Source of the DNA: Apium graveolens | Lineage: Eukaryota; Streptophyta; Magnoliopsida; Apiales; Apiaceae | Direction: 5' to 3' | NCBI RefSeq assembly: GCF_009905375.1 | Contig: NC_133648.1 | Location: forward strand, 305,242,565-305,306,564 | DNA: 64,000 bases | Shown: in pieces, positions 24,393-33,667 of the stretch | How the letters are laid out: every line of letters starts with the position of its first letter | Position numbering within the stretch: position 1 is the stretch's first letter | The notes under the pieces: model-generated | The model's database searches: none | Told to the model about the DNA's origin: nothing | The model's input: the letters and a program-made list of their open reading frames with translations, nothing else | Position numbers and translations under genes: made by a program

Positions 24393-26570
24393 GAAATAGA
24401 AAAGCTCTTAGAGGCTGGTTTCATTGAGGAGATTCAATTTCTGGAGTGGTTAGCAAACCCTGTAATGGTGAAGAAGGCTAATGGAAAGTGGAGGATGTGT
24501 ATAGACTTCACTGATCTGAATGATGCATGCCCCAAAGACTGTTTTCCGCTGCCTAGAATTGATACTTTGATTGATGTCACTGCTGGACATGAGATGCTGA
24601 GTTTCATGGATGGATTTAGCGGATATAACCAGATTAAAATGCATAAGGATGACATTCCAAAGGTATCATTTATCACTGACTTTGGTGTTTATTGTTATCT
24701 TGTTATGGCGTTTGGTCTCAAGAATGCAGGAGCCACCTATCAAAGGTTGGTGAATAGAATTTTTAAGGATCTTATTGGTAAGACTATGGAAGTCTATGTT
24801 GATGACATGTTAGTCAAGAGTCTAGTAAAGACTGATCATATAGCCCATTTAAGGGAAGCTTTTGAGGTCCTGAGGTACCACAAGATGATGTTGAATCCTA
24901 CGAAGTGTGCTTTCGGAGTAGGATCTGGAAAATTCTTGGGATTGATGGTCTCAAAAAGAGGAATTGAGGCTAACCCCGATAAAATAAAGGCGATCCTGGA
25001 CATGGAACCACCAAAAACTATCAAGGATGTTCAGAAGCTCACAGGAAGGGTTGCTGCGCTAGGACGATTCATCTCCAAGTCAGGAGACAAGTGCTTGTCA
25101 TTTTTCAAGTCACTAAAGAACATTAAAGACTTTGTATGGAGTAAGGAAAATCAGAAGGCATTTGAAGAGTTAAAGAAGTATATGGCCCAGGCCCCGTTGT
25201 TGGCCAAGCCAGTTCTGAGTGAAATTTTATTCTTGTACTTGGCTGTTTCAGAGAGCGCCTTGAGCGCGGTGTTGGTTAAGGAGGAACTGAAAGTCCAGAA
25301 ACCCATATACTATGTCAGCAAAATTTTGCATGGTGCTGAGGTGAATTATTCAACTATTGAGAAATTCGCTTTAGCCTTGGTAATGGCTTCAAGAAAGCTG
25401 CGTCCTTATTTTCAAGCTCACCAGATTGAAGTGCTAACAAATCAGCCACTGAGAAATATCATTCACAGTCCCAAGGCAAGTGGGAGACTGATTAAGTGGG
25501 CAATAGAGTTGGGAGAGTTCGATCTCAAGTATAAGCCACGTACGGCTATAAAAGCCCAGGCACTAGCTGACTTCGTGGTGGAATGTACCATACCCAACCA
25601 AGAAGTCGAGGGGCAGGAAGATACCATACCTCAAGACAAGGGAGTCGACAATGGGGACAGGGAGAAGGCTGATAAGGAGAAAGAATATTGGATTCTCTAT
25701 TTTGATGGAGCATCAAAAACAAATTCCAGTGGAGCAGGGTTGGTTTTGCAAAGCCCTGATGGATTCTTAATTGAGTATGCTATGAAGCTAGACTTCCCAA
25801 CCACAAACAATGAGGCAGAGTATGAAGCCCTGATTGCTGGCCTTGGTCTAGCTGGGACACTTAGAGTCAAAAACTTAAAGGTCCGTGGAGACTCGAAGCT
25901 GATCATATCCCAGGTAAAGGGAGAATTTGAGGCAAGGGATGATACAATGGCTAAGTATGTTCGCCTAGTAAGGGCTGTGATGACCCAATTTAATGAATGC
26001 CATGTTGAACACATTCCAAGGGAAGAAAATGCTAAAGCAGATGCGCTATCAAAGTTTGCTTCATCTGAGATTGAAGAAAGTTCAGGAAGTGTGTACTTCC
26101 GTGTTTTGAAGACACGAAGCATAGATGTTAAGCTTGTGGCTCCCATAGGCTTGGGGACGTCATGGATTGATCCCATCAAGGCTCACATTCAGACCGGTTG
26201 GTTGCCAAGCGATGCAACTGAGGCACGGAAGTTAACTATTCGAGCACTAAGGTACTCCTTGATAGATGGAATTCTGTATAAGAGATCTTTCGTGGTTCCT
26301 TACTTGAGGTGTCTCAGGCCCGACGAGGCATGCTTGGCTCTTGAGGAAGTGCATGAAGGTATTTGTGGGCAACACTTGGGGGGCAGGGCCTTGGCTCATA
26401 AGATAACCCGTTTAGGCTTCTATTGGCCAGAAATGATGGCTGATGCCAAAGAATATGTGAAGAAGTGTGATCGCTGTCAGAAGCATGCACCAGTTGTTAG
26501 ACAACCCCCCGAGATGCTGACCTCTATCAACTCGCCTATTCCCTTTGCTATGTGGGGATGGATATTCTAG
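24393..26570 (+). CDS. G2 pol: RT, Ty3 RNase H, second RNase H, integrase zinc finger
   Basis: Long open segment (about 725 codons) in the same frame as gag. The reverse transcriptase shows NGKWRMCIDFTDLN near 24480 and the catalytic YVDDM at 24795-24809. A Ty3-type RNase H follows around 25220-25580 (LYLAVSESALSAVL, FALALVMASRK). A second RNase H of plant/archaeal type lies at about 25690-26070: YFDGASKTNSSGAG, NNEAEYEALIAGL and the terminal ADALSKFAS. The integrase zinc-binding region comes last (CDRCQKH at 26466-26486). The frame ends at a TAG created by a 1-base slip near 26558; integrase continues at 26552. The dual RNase H marks the Tat lineage. Confidence 0.9.
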   Translation, partial: EIEKLLEAGFIEEIQFLEWLANPVMVKKANGKWRMCIDFTDLNDACPKDCFPLPRIDTLIDVTAGHEMLSFMDGFSGYNQIKMHKDDIPKVSFITDFGVYCYLVMAFGLKNAGATYQRLVNRIFKDLIGKTMEVYVDDMLVKSLVKTDHIAHLREAFEVLRYHKMMLNPTKCAFGVGSGKFLGLMVSKRGIEANPDKIKAILDMEPPKTIKDVQKLTGRVAALGRFISKSGDKCLSFFKSLKNIKDFVWSKENQKAFEELKKYMAQAPLLAKPVLSEILFLYLAVSESALSAVLVKEELKVQKPIYYVSKILHGAEVNYSTIEKFALALVMASRKLRPYFQAHQIEVLTNQPLRNIIHSPKASGRLIKWAIELGEFDLKYKPRTAIKAQALADFVVECTIPNQEVEGQEDTIPQDKGVDNGDREKADKEKEYWILYFDGASKTNSSGAGLVLQSPDGFLIEYAMKLDFPTTNNEAEYEALIAGLGLAGTLRVKNLKVRGDSKLIISQVKGEFEARDDTMAKYVRLVRAVMTQFNECHVEHIPREENAKADALSKFASSEIEESSGSVYFRVLKTRSIDVKLVAPIGLGTSWIDPIKAHIQTGWLPSDATEARKLTIRALRYSLIDGILYKRSFVVPYLRCLRPDEACLALEEVHEGICGQHLGGRALAHKITRLGFYWPEMMADAKEYVKKCDRCQKHAPVVRQPPEMLTSINSPIPFAMWGWIF

Positions 26571-27394
26571 GGCCTTTTCCTATGGCCACGGCACAAAGGA
26601 AGTTTCTGATTGTAGCCATTGATTATTTCACCAAGTGGATCGAAGCCAAACCCTTGGCCAAAATCACAACTAAGCAGGTTGCACAATTTCTGTGGGAAAA
26701 CATTATGTGCCGATATGGAATTCCCCGTATCCTCGTCACTGAAAATGGAACACAATTCAACAATGAGGAATTCAAGAAGTATTGTGAAGAAAATGAAATT
26801 GAGTTACGATTCACCTCTGTGGCTCACCCGCAAGCCAATGGGCAAGCAGAGGTAGCAAATCGGATAATCCTGGATGGACTAAAGAAGAGGATCGAGAAGT
26901 CAAGAAATAATTGGGTGGATGAAATACTTCCAATATTATGGGCCTACAGGACTACCTGTAGAGTCACGACAGGAGCAACTCCCTTCATGTTGGCATATGG
27001 GGCAGAAGCAGTAGTTCCAGTAGAGATATCACATTCCTCTCCAAGGATTCAGGCTTTCAATGCAGAAGAAAATGAGGAAGGGCAGAGGTTAGCCCTGGAT
27101 TTAATCGATGAAGTGCGAGATAAAGCACATACAAAGATAGTAGAATATCAGAAAAAAGCTTCATTCTACTACAACTTAAGGGTTAAAGAAAGGTTCTTTA
27201 AACAAGGTGACCTAGTCTTGAGGAAGATAGAAGCTTCTGGGGTAGGACAGAAAGGGAAACTTGCCCCAAATTGGGAAGGGCCGTACAAAGTCAAGAGCGT
27301 TCAGGGTAGAGGAACCTACAAGCTGGAGACTACGGATGGTTTTGAAGTCCTGAGAACCTGGCACACGCAAAACCTGAAGGTTTACTACGTGTAA
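26552..27394 (+). CDS. G2 integrase core and C-terminus
   Basis: Integrase core domain, continuing the polyprotein in a shifted frame. The first catalytic Asp lies in the opening MDILGPFP segment. The second catalytic position reads VTENGTQF (26734-26757) where the family has TDNGTQF, a D-to-E change. The catalytic Glu lies in the ANGQAEVANRII segment. The C-terminal GPYKVKSV..GTYKLET and the stop after HTQNLKVYYV are complete, and there is no chromodomain. The frameshift and the D-to-E change suggest this copy no longer integrates by itself. Confidence 0.88.
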   Translation: MGMDILGPFPMATAQRKFLIVAIDYFTKWIEAKPLAKITTKQVAQFLWENIMCRYGIPRILVTENGTQFNNEEFKKYCEENEIELRFTSVAHPQANGQAEVANRIILDGLKKRIEKSRNNWVDEILPILWAYRTTCRVTTGATPFMLAYGAEAVVPVEISHSSPRIQAFNAEENEEGQRLALDLIDEVRDKAHTKIVEYQKKASFYYNLRVKERFFKQGDLVLRKIEASGVGQKGKLAPNWEGPYKVKSVQGRGTYKLETTDGFEVLRTWHTQNLKVYYV

Positions 27395-27760
27395 GATGGT
27401 CGAAGTACGATTCTCACTTGTCATTGTGACAAGTAGGTTTAAAAGCACCTTGAAGCTTTGTTTGCATATGATTTTTATTTTTTAGCTATTATAGATCAGG
27501 GTCGAACCCATATTATGTAAGGTTTTGGAAAACCAGACTTGAAATTGAAGAGTTCGAAATTATTTCAACCTATGGATGTTTGAGTTGTGATAATACTTGT
27601 GTGGCCCATTAAGCCAAGTTTGAATATTAAAGTATCGGAAAAATAAAGGAGAGAATGCAAATAAGGAAAGTAGCATATAAAATAGCCCCGGAGGGTAATA
27701 AGTTTTAATACAAACAAAAGTCCAGACATAAGTTAAGGATAAAATTACAAAATAGAAAAA
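27395..27760. other. Convergent spacer between G2 pol and antisense gene
   Basis: About 365 bp of AT-rich DNA between the pol stop codon and the stop codon of the minus-strand gene. It would serve as 3' untranslated region for the antisense transcript. No gene seen. Confidence 0.5.
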
Positions 27761-28276
27761 CTACTCCTCCATGCGGGAGCCTTCATTCTCTTGCTCCTTA
27801 TCAGCGCCTTCCGCATTCTTCGCAGGAGAAGCGGGAGGAGAAACAGTGTTAGGATCCAAGATGCGATCATCTGGCTGAGGGGAGTTGAAGAGGACATCTA
27901 TGCTGTCCTCCGACTCAGCCTGCTCGGGACTTATAAAGTCCTTAGGATCGACTAAGCCCGGGTGCTTCTCAGAAACCGCCTTTACGGCCGCATCCCATCC
28001 CTGAGTAAACTGTAGGGAATAAAGACCCTCATCATGAATCTCCATGAGATTCTTAAACTTGTCAGAATCCATGTAGTCATCAATGAGCTTATCCTTATCG
28101 CTCCTAAGTTTCACCAGCTCGGAATGAGCCTTAGCCAGCTCCTCTTTCTTCGTGTCCAGCTTCTTCTCCAGGACCTTGGCTCTCTCTTCCCATTTCTTCA
28201 TCTCCTTCTCAAACCCATCTGAGTTACCCTTCCAGGACCTAGCCTGGTAGAGGGCCGCCTGGAAGTAGGTATTACT

Positions 28277-28363
28277 CTGCAAAGAAATATGTATGAGTTA
28301 GCACAAGTTCGTTGAAATACGAGAAAGTTGGAATTCAAAGAAAAAGAGAAAAAAGAAAGTTAC
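28277..28363 (-). other. Predicted intron 2 of G2 antisense gene
   Basis: Starts GTAACTTTC and ends TTTCTTTGCAG on the minus strand, with CTAAC about 30 bases before the acceptor. It is phase 0 on both sides. Confidence 0.7.
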
Positions 28364-28704
28364 CGCAGCTTGGGCTTGAGAACCCAGAAGCTCAATAGTC
28401 TCGATATCACTCCCCGTAACAATGTCAGTAAAGTCATGGGGAGTGATGGAATGGTACGACCAATCCTTAGCATGTTTGGTGGATCCAACCACCGTATCGC
28501 TCCTCCTGAAGCCCCAGTTAGGCCTGAAGGAATGTGCCTTAAGTGGAGGATCCACATCGTCCCCCAACTCGACCACCGGGATGTGGGGCTTAAGAAAAGA
28601 AGGACCGTCAGGTTTGCTCCTGGGGTCCTTGTTTAGCTTGGCCCTCTTCTGGCGGCCTGACTCCCCTTCCTTGGGCCTGTTGACATTATTGATGACCTCG
28701 CAAG

Positions 28705-28799
28705 CTGAAAAAGAAAGATAGAAAGAATATTAAATTGCAGGAGAGATAAAATGTTACAATTAAAGGGAAGGAAAAATGGTTATCCAGTTATAAATTTAC
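28705..28799 (-). other. Predicted intron 1 of G2 antisense gene
   Basis: Starts GTAAATTTATAAC and ends TTCTTTTTCAG on the minus strand, after AAGG and before CTTGCGAGG. Joining restores the codon (G + CT), and exon 2 then reads open to its donor. Confidence 0.7.
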
Positions 28800-29782
28800 C
28801 CTTATCACTGGTCTGAGAGAGACCAACTTTCTTCAAGGAAAACTCCTCTAAAAGGGTCCAGGTGTCTGTTTTCCCATCATCCGAAATTAAGGCTTGGTAG
28901 GCCACCTCCTCCTCATCAGATACTCTGATGCTACCTGGACTCCCATCTGACACTTTGCAAAAGGGCCTACGGAAGAGTGTGGCCCAATCACCCCCAGCCC
29001 AGGTCAGCCTCACAAACTCGTCCCTCCATTTAGGGTTATTCTCAACTATGGAATTACTATCGAAGATATGAGGGATTTTGGGCCGTTGACGAATTAAAAC
29101 CCAACCTGGTTGACTCATGGCGCTATTATAGAATTAGAAAACTTTCCTAAAGACAGCTACGGAAAGAGGAAAATTGTTTCTAAGACAAAGGACCATAAAA
29201 CAGATAATGTTCCTCCAAGCGTTAGGAGGGAGTTGACAAGGGTTAATTTGTACATCTGCAAGTAAGCGAGGAATAAATTCATGGAATGGGAACCTGAGAC
29301 CCGCGGTCAGGGCTCCTCGATAGATAAACAAAGTATCCCCCTCCCAATTACAAGTCCTATCCCCAGGGGCGGCTGGAGTAATCCTAAGGTGGGGTGGAAG
29401 TCTGTACAGGGTGTTCATAGACTCTATCCTACCATCTAACTCATGAAAGGTGTTACCATGATTATACGAATCTAACTCAGATAGAGAGGGATATTCATCA
29501 CCCCTCGAGTTAATCATATCAAGTAGGGAAGTATATGGAGATTGAATTTGAATGTTTGTACCTCTCTTAGAGACATTCATCTTCTGCAAACGAGCCAAGT
29601 CACGATCCGCCATTGATATGCTTCGGTTGAAGGCTTGAAACCCAGAAAAACCTGAGAAAGGTGGAGCTGCGGTGGCTGAGGTCGCCGGAAATCGCCTTCT
29701 CAAAGGGAGAGAACTCTAGAGAGGTTTATGAGAGAAAATGAGAGATGTGAGATGAAATGAGGATTCTCACTTCACACTACAC

Positions 29783-29789
29783 TTATATA
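29783..29789 (-). promoter_or_regulatory. TATA box of G2 antisense gene (predicted)
   Basis: TATATAA on the minus strand, about 170 bp upstream of the ATG at 29613. It is followed by a CT-rich leader with repeated TCTCA/TCTCT. A TAG in frame upstream of the ATG supports starting at 29613. Confidence 0.55.
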
Positions 29790-29931
29790 GGCGAAAAGCT
29801 CGGGATACGAGGCGTTTCTAGGCCCATTTAGCCAGGCCCAACCTAAAAGCCCATCAACCAGAAATATCAGGAATAATCTAGAAACTCCTGTGGAATTTGA
29901 AAGGTCAAAAATCGACCAGAATTTTAAATTG

Positions 29932-30497
29932 GTTCGATCAGAGTCCTGATCGATGCAGAAGAGAGTCCTGATCGATATCTCATTCGAACAGGAGGGAAGA
30001 AATCCCCTAAGTTCGATCAGAGTCCTGATCGACGCAGAAGAGAGTCCTGATCGATATCTCATTCGAACAGGAAGGAAGAAATCCCCTAAGTTCGATCAGA
30101 GTCCTGATCGACGCAAAAAAGGATCCTGATCGATATCTCATTCGAACAGGAGGGAAGAAATCCCCTAAGATCGATCGGAGTCCTGATCGACACAGAAGAG
30201 AGTCCTGATCGATATTCTATTCGATCAGAATGGTAGAAAGCCACTTAATTTGATCAGAATCCTAATCGAAATCGATCAGGAATCCTGGTCGATTAAGCCC
30301 ATGTATCAGTCGACTAGGGTGTCACTTTGAAGGCCAATTCGATCAGAGTCCTGATCGAAATCGATCAGGAATCCTGTCGACCAGAATGTAAGTTCCTGAG
30401 CTAATTCGATCAGGATCCTGATCGAAATCGGTCAGGAATCCTGATCGATTTTGTATACATCCTGATCAATTTTTTATACATCCTGATCGATTTTAAG
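29932..30497. repeat. 79-bp tandem array with palindromic cores (G2)
   Basis: Four units of exactly 79 bp start at 29932, 30011, 30090 and 30169, followed by irregular shorter copies to about 30497. Each unit carries CGATCAG..CCTGATCG dyads. At 30405-30426 the dyad is a perfect 22-base palindrome centred on GGATCC. The array sits roughly 140-700 bp upstream of the antisense TATA box. The LTRs carry the related palindrome ATCAGGCCTGAT. Confidence 0.9.
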
Positions 30498-30498
30498 G

Positions 30499-30692
30499 CA
30501 GAAAATTAGGGAAAATCCAGAAATTAAGGATAAATCCCAGAAAATTAGGGAAAAACCCAGAAAATTAGGGAAAATCCAGAAATTAAGGATAAATCCCAGA
30601 AAATTAGGATAAATCCCAGAAAATAAGGGAAAATCCAGAAAATTAGGGACAAATCCCAGAAAATTAGGGAAAAATCCAGAAATAAAGGAAAA
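30499..30692. repeat. Short A-rich tandem array (G2)
   Basis: About ten imperfect copies of a ~20-bp unit CAGAAAATTAGGGAAAATC, directly after the palindromic array and before the polypurine tract. An open frame of 85 codons on the minus strand here is only the translated repeat. Confidence 0.85.
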
Positions 30693-30794
30693 ATCGTTGT
30701 AAATGTGTAGGTCGCTCCACGCTTTACACAAAAACGAAACTCTGTAAGAGAATGAATAGACTTAACTTTTGCGAAACCTAATCAATGTTTCCCA

Positions 30795-30810
30795 AAAGTT
30801 AGGGGGCAAA
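30795..30810 (+). other. Polypurine tract of G2
   Basis: AAAAGTTAGGGGGCAAA ends immediately before the TG of the 3' LTR. Confidence 0.8.
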
Positions 30811-31380
30811 TGATAGGTATAAATAAATCCTGATTGTATAAATATATATTGCAAGGTGTGGGCTGCTAGGCCCAATAAGAAGATGTATGACATTCAGACC
30901 AAGAAGGTCAACACATTGATCAGGCCTGATGGACCAGATCAGGCCTGATGGGACAAAGAAGGCCCAAAAACCCTGATTATTTATTAATTTCGTAATTAAT
31001 AAATAAAGGAGGAAAACAGCTATTAAGATAAGTCCTAGTGGGGATATAAATCCTTGTAGATTGGCCTCAAAAGGACCTAAAAGGAAAAGGAATCAGTTTC
31101 CTACTATCTAGGACTCCAAAGTCCATTCTAATTATGTGACTTGCCCACCAAGTCTCTATACCAAGTCTAATTCAAGGACTCTCAACATCTATATAAGGGG
31201 TCTCGCCCCACAAATCAGAACTACATTTTTGGCTTGATTCTCTAATTCACAGAGATACGTAGGCATCTCGTAAAGGCAGAGTTGAGCTACGAAACACGAG
31301 AGCAGCCATTAAAGGCCTTGAGCTCCCGAATCTTAGTAATAAATGCAACAAATAATAACCTTAGTTTTTTATCCATAACA
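30811..31380 (+). repeat. 3' LTR of G2
   Basis: 570 bp, TGATAGGTATAAAT to ..ATCCATAACA. Two perfect copies of ATCAGGCCTGAT lie at 30919-30930 and 30938-30949. TATA box at about 31189-31195. Followed by the GATAT duplication. Confidence 0.93.
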
Positions 31381-31474
31381 GATATATATATGTTATAGAT
31401 ATTATGCGAGAGAGTAGGTTAAGTAAATTTATTATTAATACTCCTCTTATATATATCTATGTATTGTTTGTCAG

Positions 31475-31831
31475 CAAAGGGCGCACTCCTCGTCATCCTC
31501 TGGGTTGGATGACACTATTGCTTTCTCCGTGTATGCTGAGTTGAGGCGCGAGTTCGACATGCTTTAGGGCAAGTATGACTGACTGTTAGACCGATTGAAG
31601 AATGTGTATCCGGACAACCGAAACTATGAAGGAAAGCCGAAGGAGCAGATGACTGTGAGACTTGAGACTTTGGTTCAGTACGTCAATACTAAGCTTGAGG
31701 AGATGCCATCGCACCGAGATCGTACCGGCAAGAATATCATCCAGATGGTTGCAGACGAGCTCCAGAGTATTGTGAAGACACTTCGAGAAGAGAAGACTAC
31801 CAAACCCCATTCCGAAGGAGTGGAGCCTTAG
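31475..31831 (+). pseudogene. G1 upstream ORF, exon 2 (predicted)
   Basis: Second exon of the predicted spliced upstream ORF of G1. The acceptor TTTGTCAG ends at 31474, and the frame begins QRAHSSSSSGLDDTIAF, continuing the LTR exon in phase. It is a small, charged, probably helical protein (YAELRREFDML, then NYEGKPKEQMTVRLETLVQY and HRDRTGKNIIQMVADELQ) ending at TAG 31829. Two premature stops fit C-to-T decay: TAG at 31565 (CAG expected) and TGA at 31580 (CGA expected). I recognise no family. It lies between the primer site and gag. Without splicing it has no good start codon. Confidence 0.5.
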
Positions 31832-32128
31832 TTCTTTCCATTATCTACCTTTCATGATGTTGTATTGTTGGACTTTGTAGAATTCCCTGTTGTTTCCTTT
31901 AAATAAGCAAGTTATTCCTAGATTCAGACCTTATTCTAATCTTGATGTATCTTGACCTTTAAATTTCAATTATTATGCACTAACGTTCCGTTTGCTTTCA
32001 ATTGTTTATTTTACGCCTTCATATGCATCACCATATTCGTTTAAATTGAAACTTGACCTCATATGTGAACAAGAATGCCATGTGACACCCTCGAATTATC
32101 TCATTATTCATACCTGTTTTGATGTAAC

Positions 32129-32139
32129 TTTTATTTCAG
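32129..32139 (+). promoter_or_regulatory. Candidate splice acceptor before G1 gag
   Basis: ACTTTTATTTCAG ends at 32139, five bases before the gag ATG at 32144. It could pair with the LTR donor at 20834 to give a leader-spliced gag mRNA. Inference only. Confidence 0.35.
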
Positions 32140-32143
32140 GATC

Positions 32144-33667
32144 ATGCCACCCAAAAAGAAGAACCCAACAACCATATCTACCACAGATCCTAATATTCTT
32201 GGATTACTGGAAACCTTACAACAGTAAACAAACGCTATAGCTCAACAACAACTAACTCTTCAATAACAATTTGAAAACCAAGATAACCGTGAACCACACC
32301 AACCACCTGATCCACCAGTACCACCTCGACAAGTTGTTACTTTCAAAGCTTTTCAGAATGTGAATCCACCTGCATTTCATGATACCACTGATCCAGTAAT
32401 AGCTAACACATGGATTAAAGAAATGGAAAGGGCTTTTGATTTGGTACAGTTAGGGGACGATCAGAAGACACTATATGCTACTTACTTCCTGAAGGGCGAA
32501 GTCATCTATTGGTGGGATTCAGTGAAAGCTATGGAAGCAAATCAGCAAGTTTCTTGGGAAAGATTTAAGAAGTTATTTCTGGAAAAGTATTACCCTAAGT
32601 ACATGCAGAATCAGATGGAGCTTAAATTTCTTGAATTGAGGCAAGGGAGTATGTCTGTACTGGAGTATGAGAAGAAGTTCACAGAGCTTTCAAGGTTTGT
32701 GACAAAGTATACCAGCAGTGAGGAGGAAAAAGCAAAGAGATTCCAACAAGGATTAGAGACTTTGATCAGAGATATAGTGGCTATGTTTAAGCTTGATACT
32801 TATGCAGGCGTAGTGCAGAAAGCTGCTCTGATTGAGAGTAATGGGATGCAGTCAAGGAAGGAAAGGGATAACAAGAAGAGGAAGGTTCCATTCTATGGAG
32901 AAAAGTCTGAAGCCGGAAACTCACAAGACAGGAATGTGAAGAGGATTGGATTCCACAAAGGCGGAAATTTTCAGAAGAAGGGAAATTTGAGCAAAAGACA
33001 AGAATCAAATGGGAACAACCAGGCAAGCCAAGGACAAGTTGGAGAAAACAGATTTCAGAGACCAGAATGGAAGCATTGTGGAAGAAAGCACCCCAGAGTG
33101 TGTAACAAGCTGAGCATGACATGCTATAGGTGCAACCATAAGGGACATTTGGCAAACGAGTGTAAGATGCCAAAGCCAGGAGTTACATGCTACAAGTGTG
33201 GAAAGACTGGACACATAGCTAGGGAGTGCAAGTCAACCGGACCAGTCAAAGCTCTAATGAACGTGGTAAGTACTAGTGCAAGCGTGCCAGCTGAGGTATT
33301 GGCCTTACCTCCATCACCTACAACAACTCCACAAGCAATAGTAAGGACATTCGATTTAAAAATGAAGGACGCTGTTCAGAATTCTGAGGTGATAGCAGGT
33401 ACACTTTTACTAAATAATGTCGAAGCTAAAGTATTGATTGATTCTGAAGCGACGAGATCTTTCATATCAAAAAATTTTGTTGATAAATTTCAATGTGATA
33501 AAATGGTTATGAACGAGGTAATAAATTTGGTAATTTCAAATCAAGAGAAGGTTCCTGTGAGTCAACTCTGTCCAAAGTGTGAGATTGATATTTCGGGGTA
33601 TAAATTTTCAGCCGACTTGATACTCTTCAAGTTGGGGGAGTTCAATATAATTTTAGGCATGGATTGA
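32144..33667 (+). pseudogene. G1 gag and protease
   Basis: Gag starts MPPKKKNPTT. Two TAA codons (32225, 32264) stand in the glutamine-rich stretch where CAA is expected, and downstream the frame is open. The gag core (FHDTTDPVIANTWIKEMERA, YFLKGEVIYWWDS, SVLEYEKKFTELSRF) spans about 32370-32830. Two CCHC knuckles, CYRCNHKGHLANEC and CYKCGKTGHIAREC, lie at 33121-33231. The protease active site at about 33433-33470 reads VLIDSEATRSFIS, where the family has DSGAT, so the glycine beside the catalytic Asp is lost. The frame ends at TGA 33665 (GMD*LG, where TGG is expected). Gag and pol share one frame, as usual in Tekay-like elements. Confidence 0.88.

Larger units (their letters stand above)
27761..29613 (-). 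pseudogene. G2 antisense spliced gene (Transposase_28-like extra ORF), three exons
   Basis: Minus-strand gene in three exons: 29613-28800, 28704-28364 and 28276-27761. Introns of 95 bp (28799-28705) and 87 bp (28363-28277) have GT..AG ends, T-rich 3' sides and a CTAAC branch-like site, and the phases match at both joins, giving 556 codons before the stop. Exon 1 starts MADRDLARLQKMN and holds a region like the Pfam 'putative gypsy type transposon' family (Transposase_28): LRFPFHEFIPRLLADVQ, then LPPNAWRNIICFMVL. A single TAA (29136-29134, codon 160) interrupts it, and the sequence resumes at once in the same frame (AMSQPGWVLIRQRP). Exon 3 is a coiled coil (WEERAKVLEKKLDTKKEEL) with an acidic, Pro-rich tail. 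Extra antisense ORFs are known from Tat elements; the function is unknown. Confidence 0.75.
21075..31380 (+). mobile_element. Gypsy element G2 (Tat-like) nested in G1 leader
   Basis: A 10.3-kb Ty3/gypsy element with two 570-bp LTRs and perfect GATAT duplications. Gag-pol on the plus strand is followed by a spliced gene on the minus strand, two tandem-repeat arrays and a polypurine tract. A second, plant/archaeal-type RNase H between the Ty3 RNase H and the integrase, together with the antisense extra ORF, is typical of the Tat lineage. The two LTRs differ at about five of the first 155 positions. It is the best preserved element in the window. Confidence 0.93.

Noticed and set aside
22020..26179. 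Long minus-strand frames opposite G2 gag-pol
   Set aside because: They mirror the coding frame, contain no recognisable motif and overlap conserved domains on the plus strand.
28298..29703. Host gene captured by the retrotransposon
   Set aside because: The antisense gene resembles the Transposase_28 family that is itself tied to plant Gypsy elements. There is no sign of a known cellular gene.
29932..30247. CRISPR-like regular array
   Set aside because: Units are directly adjacent 79-bp copies with no variable spacers, inside a plant retrotransposon, so this is a tandem repeat.
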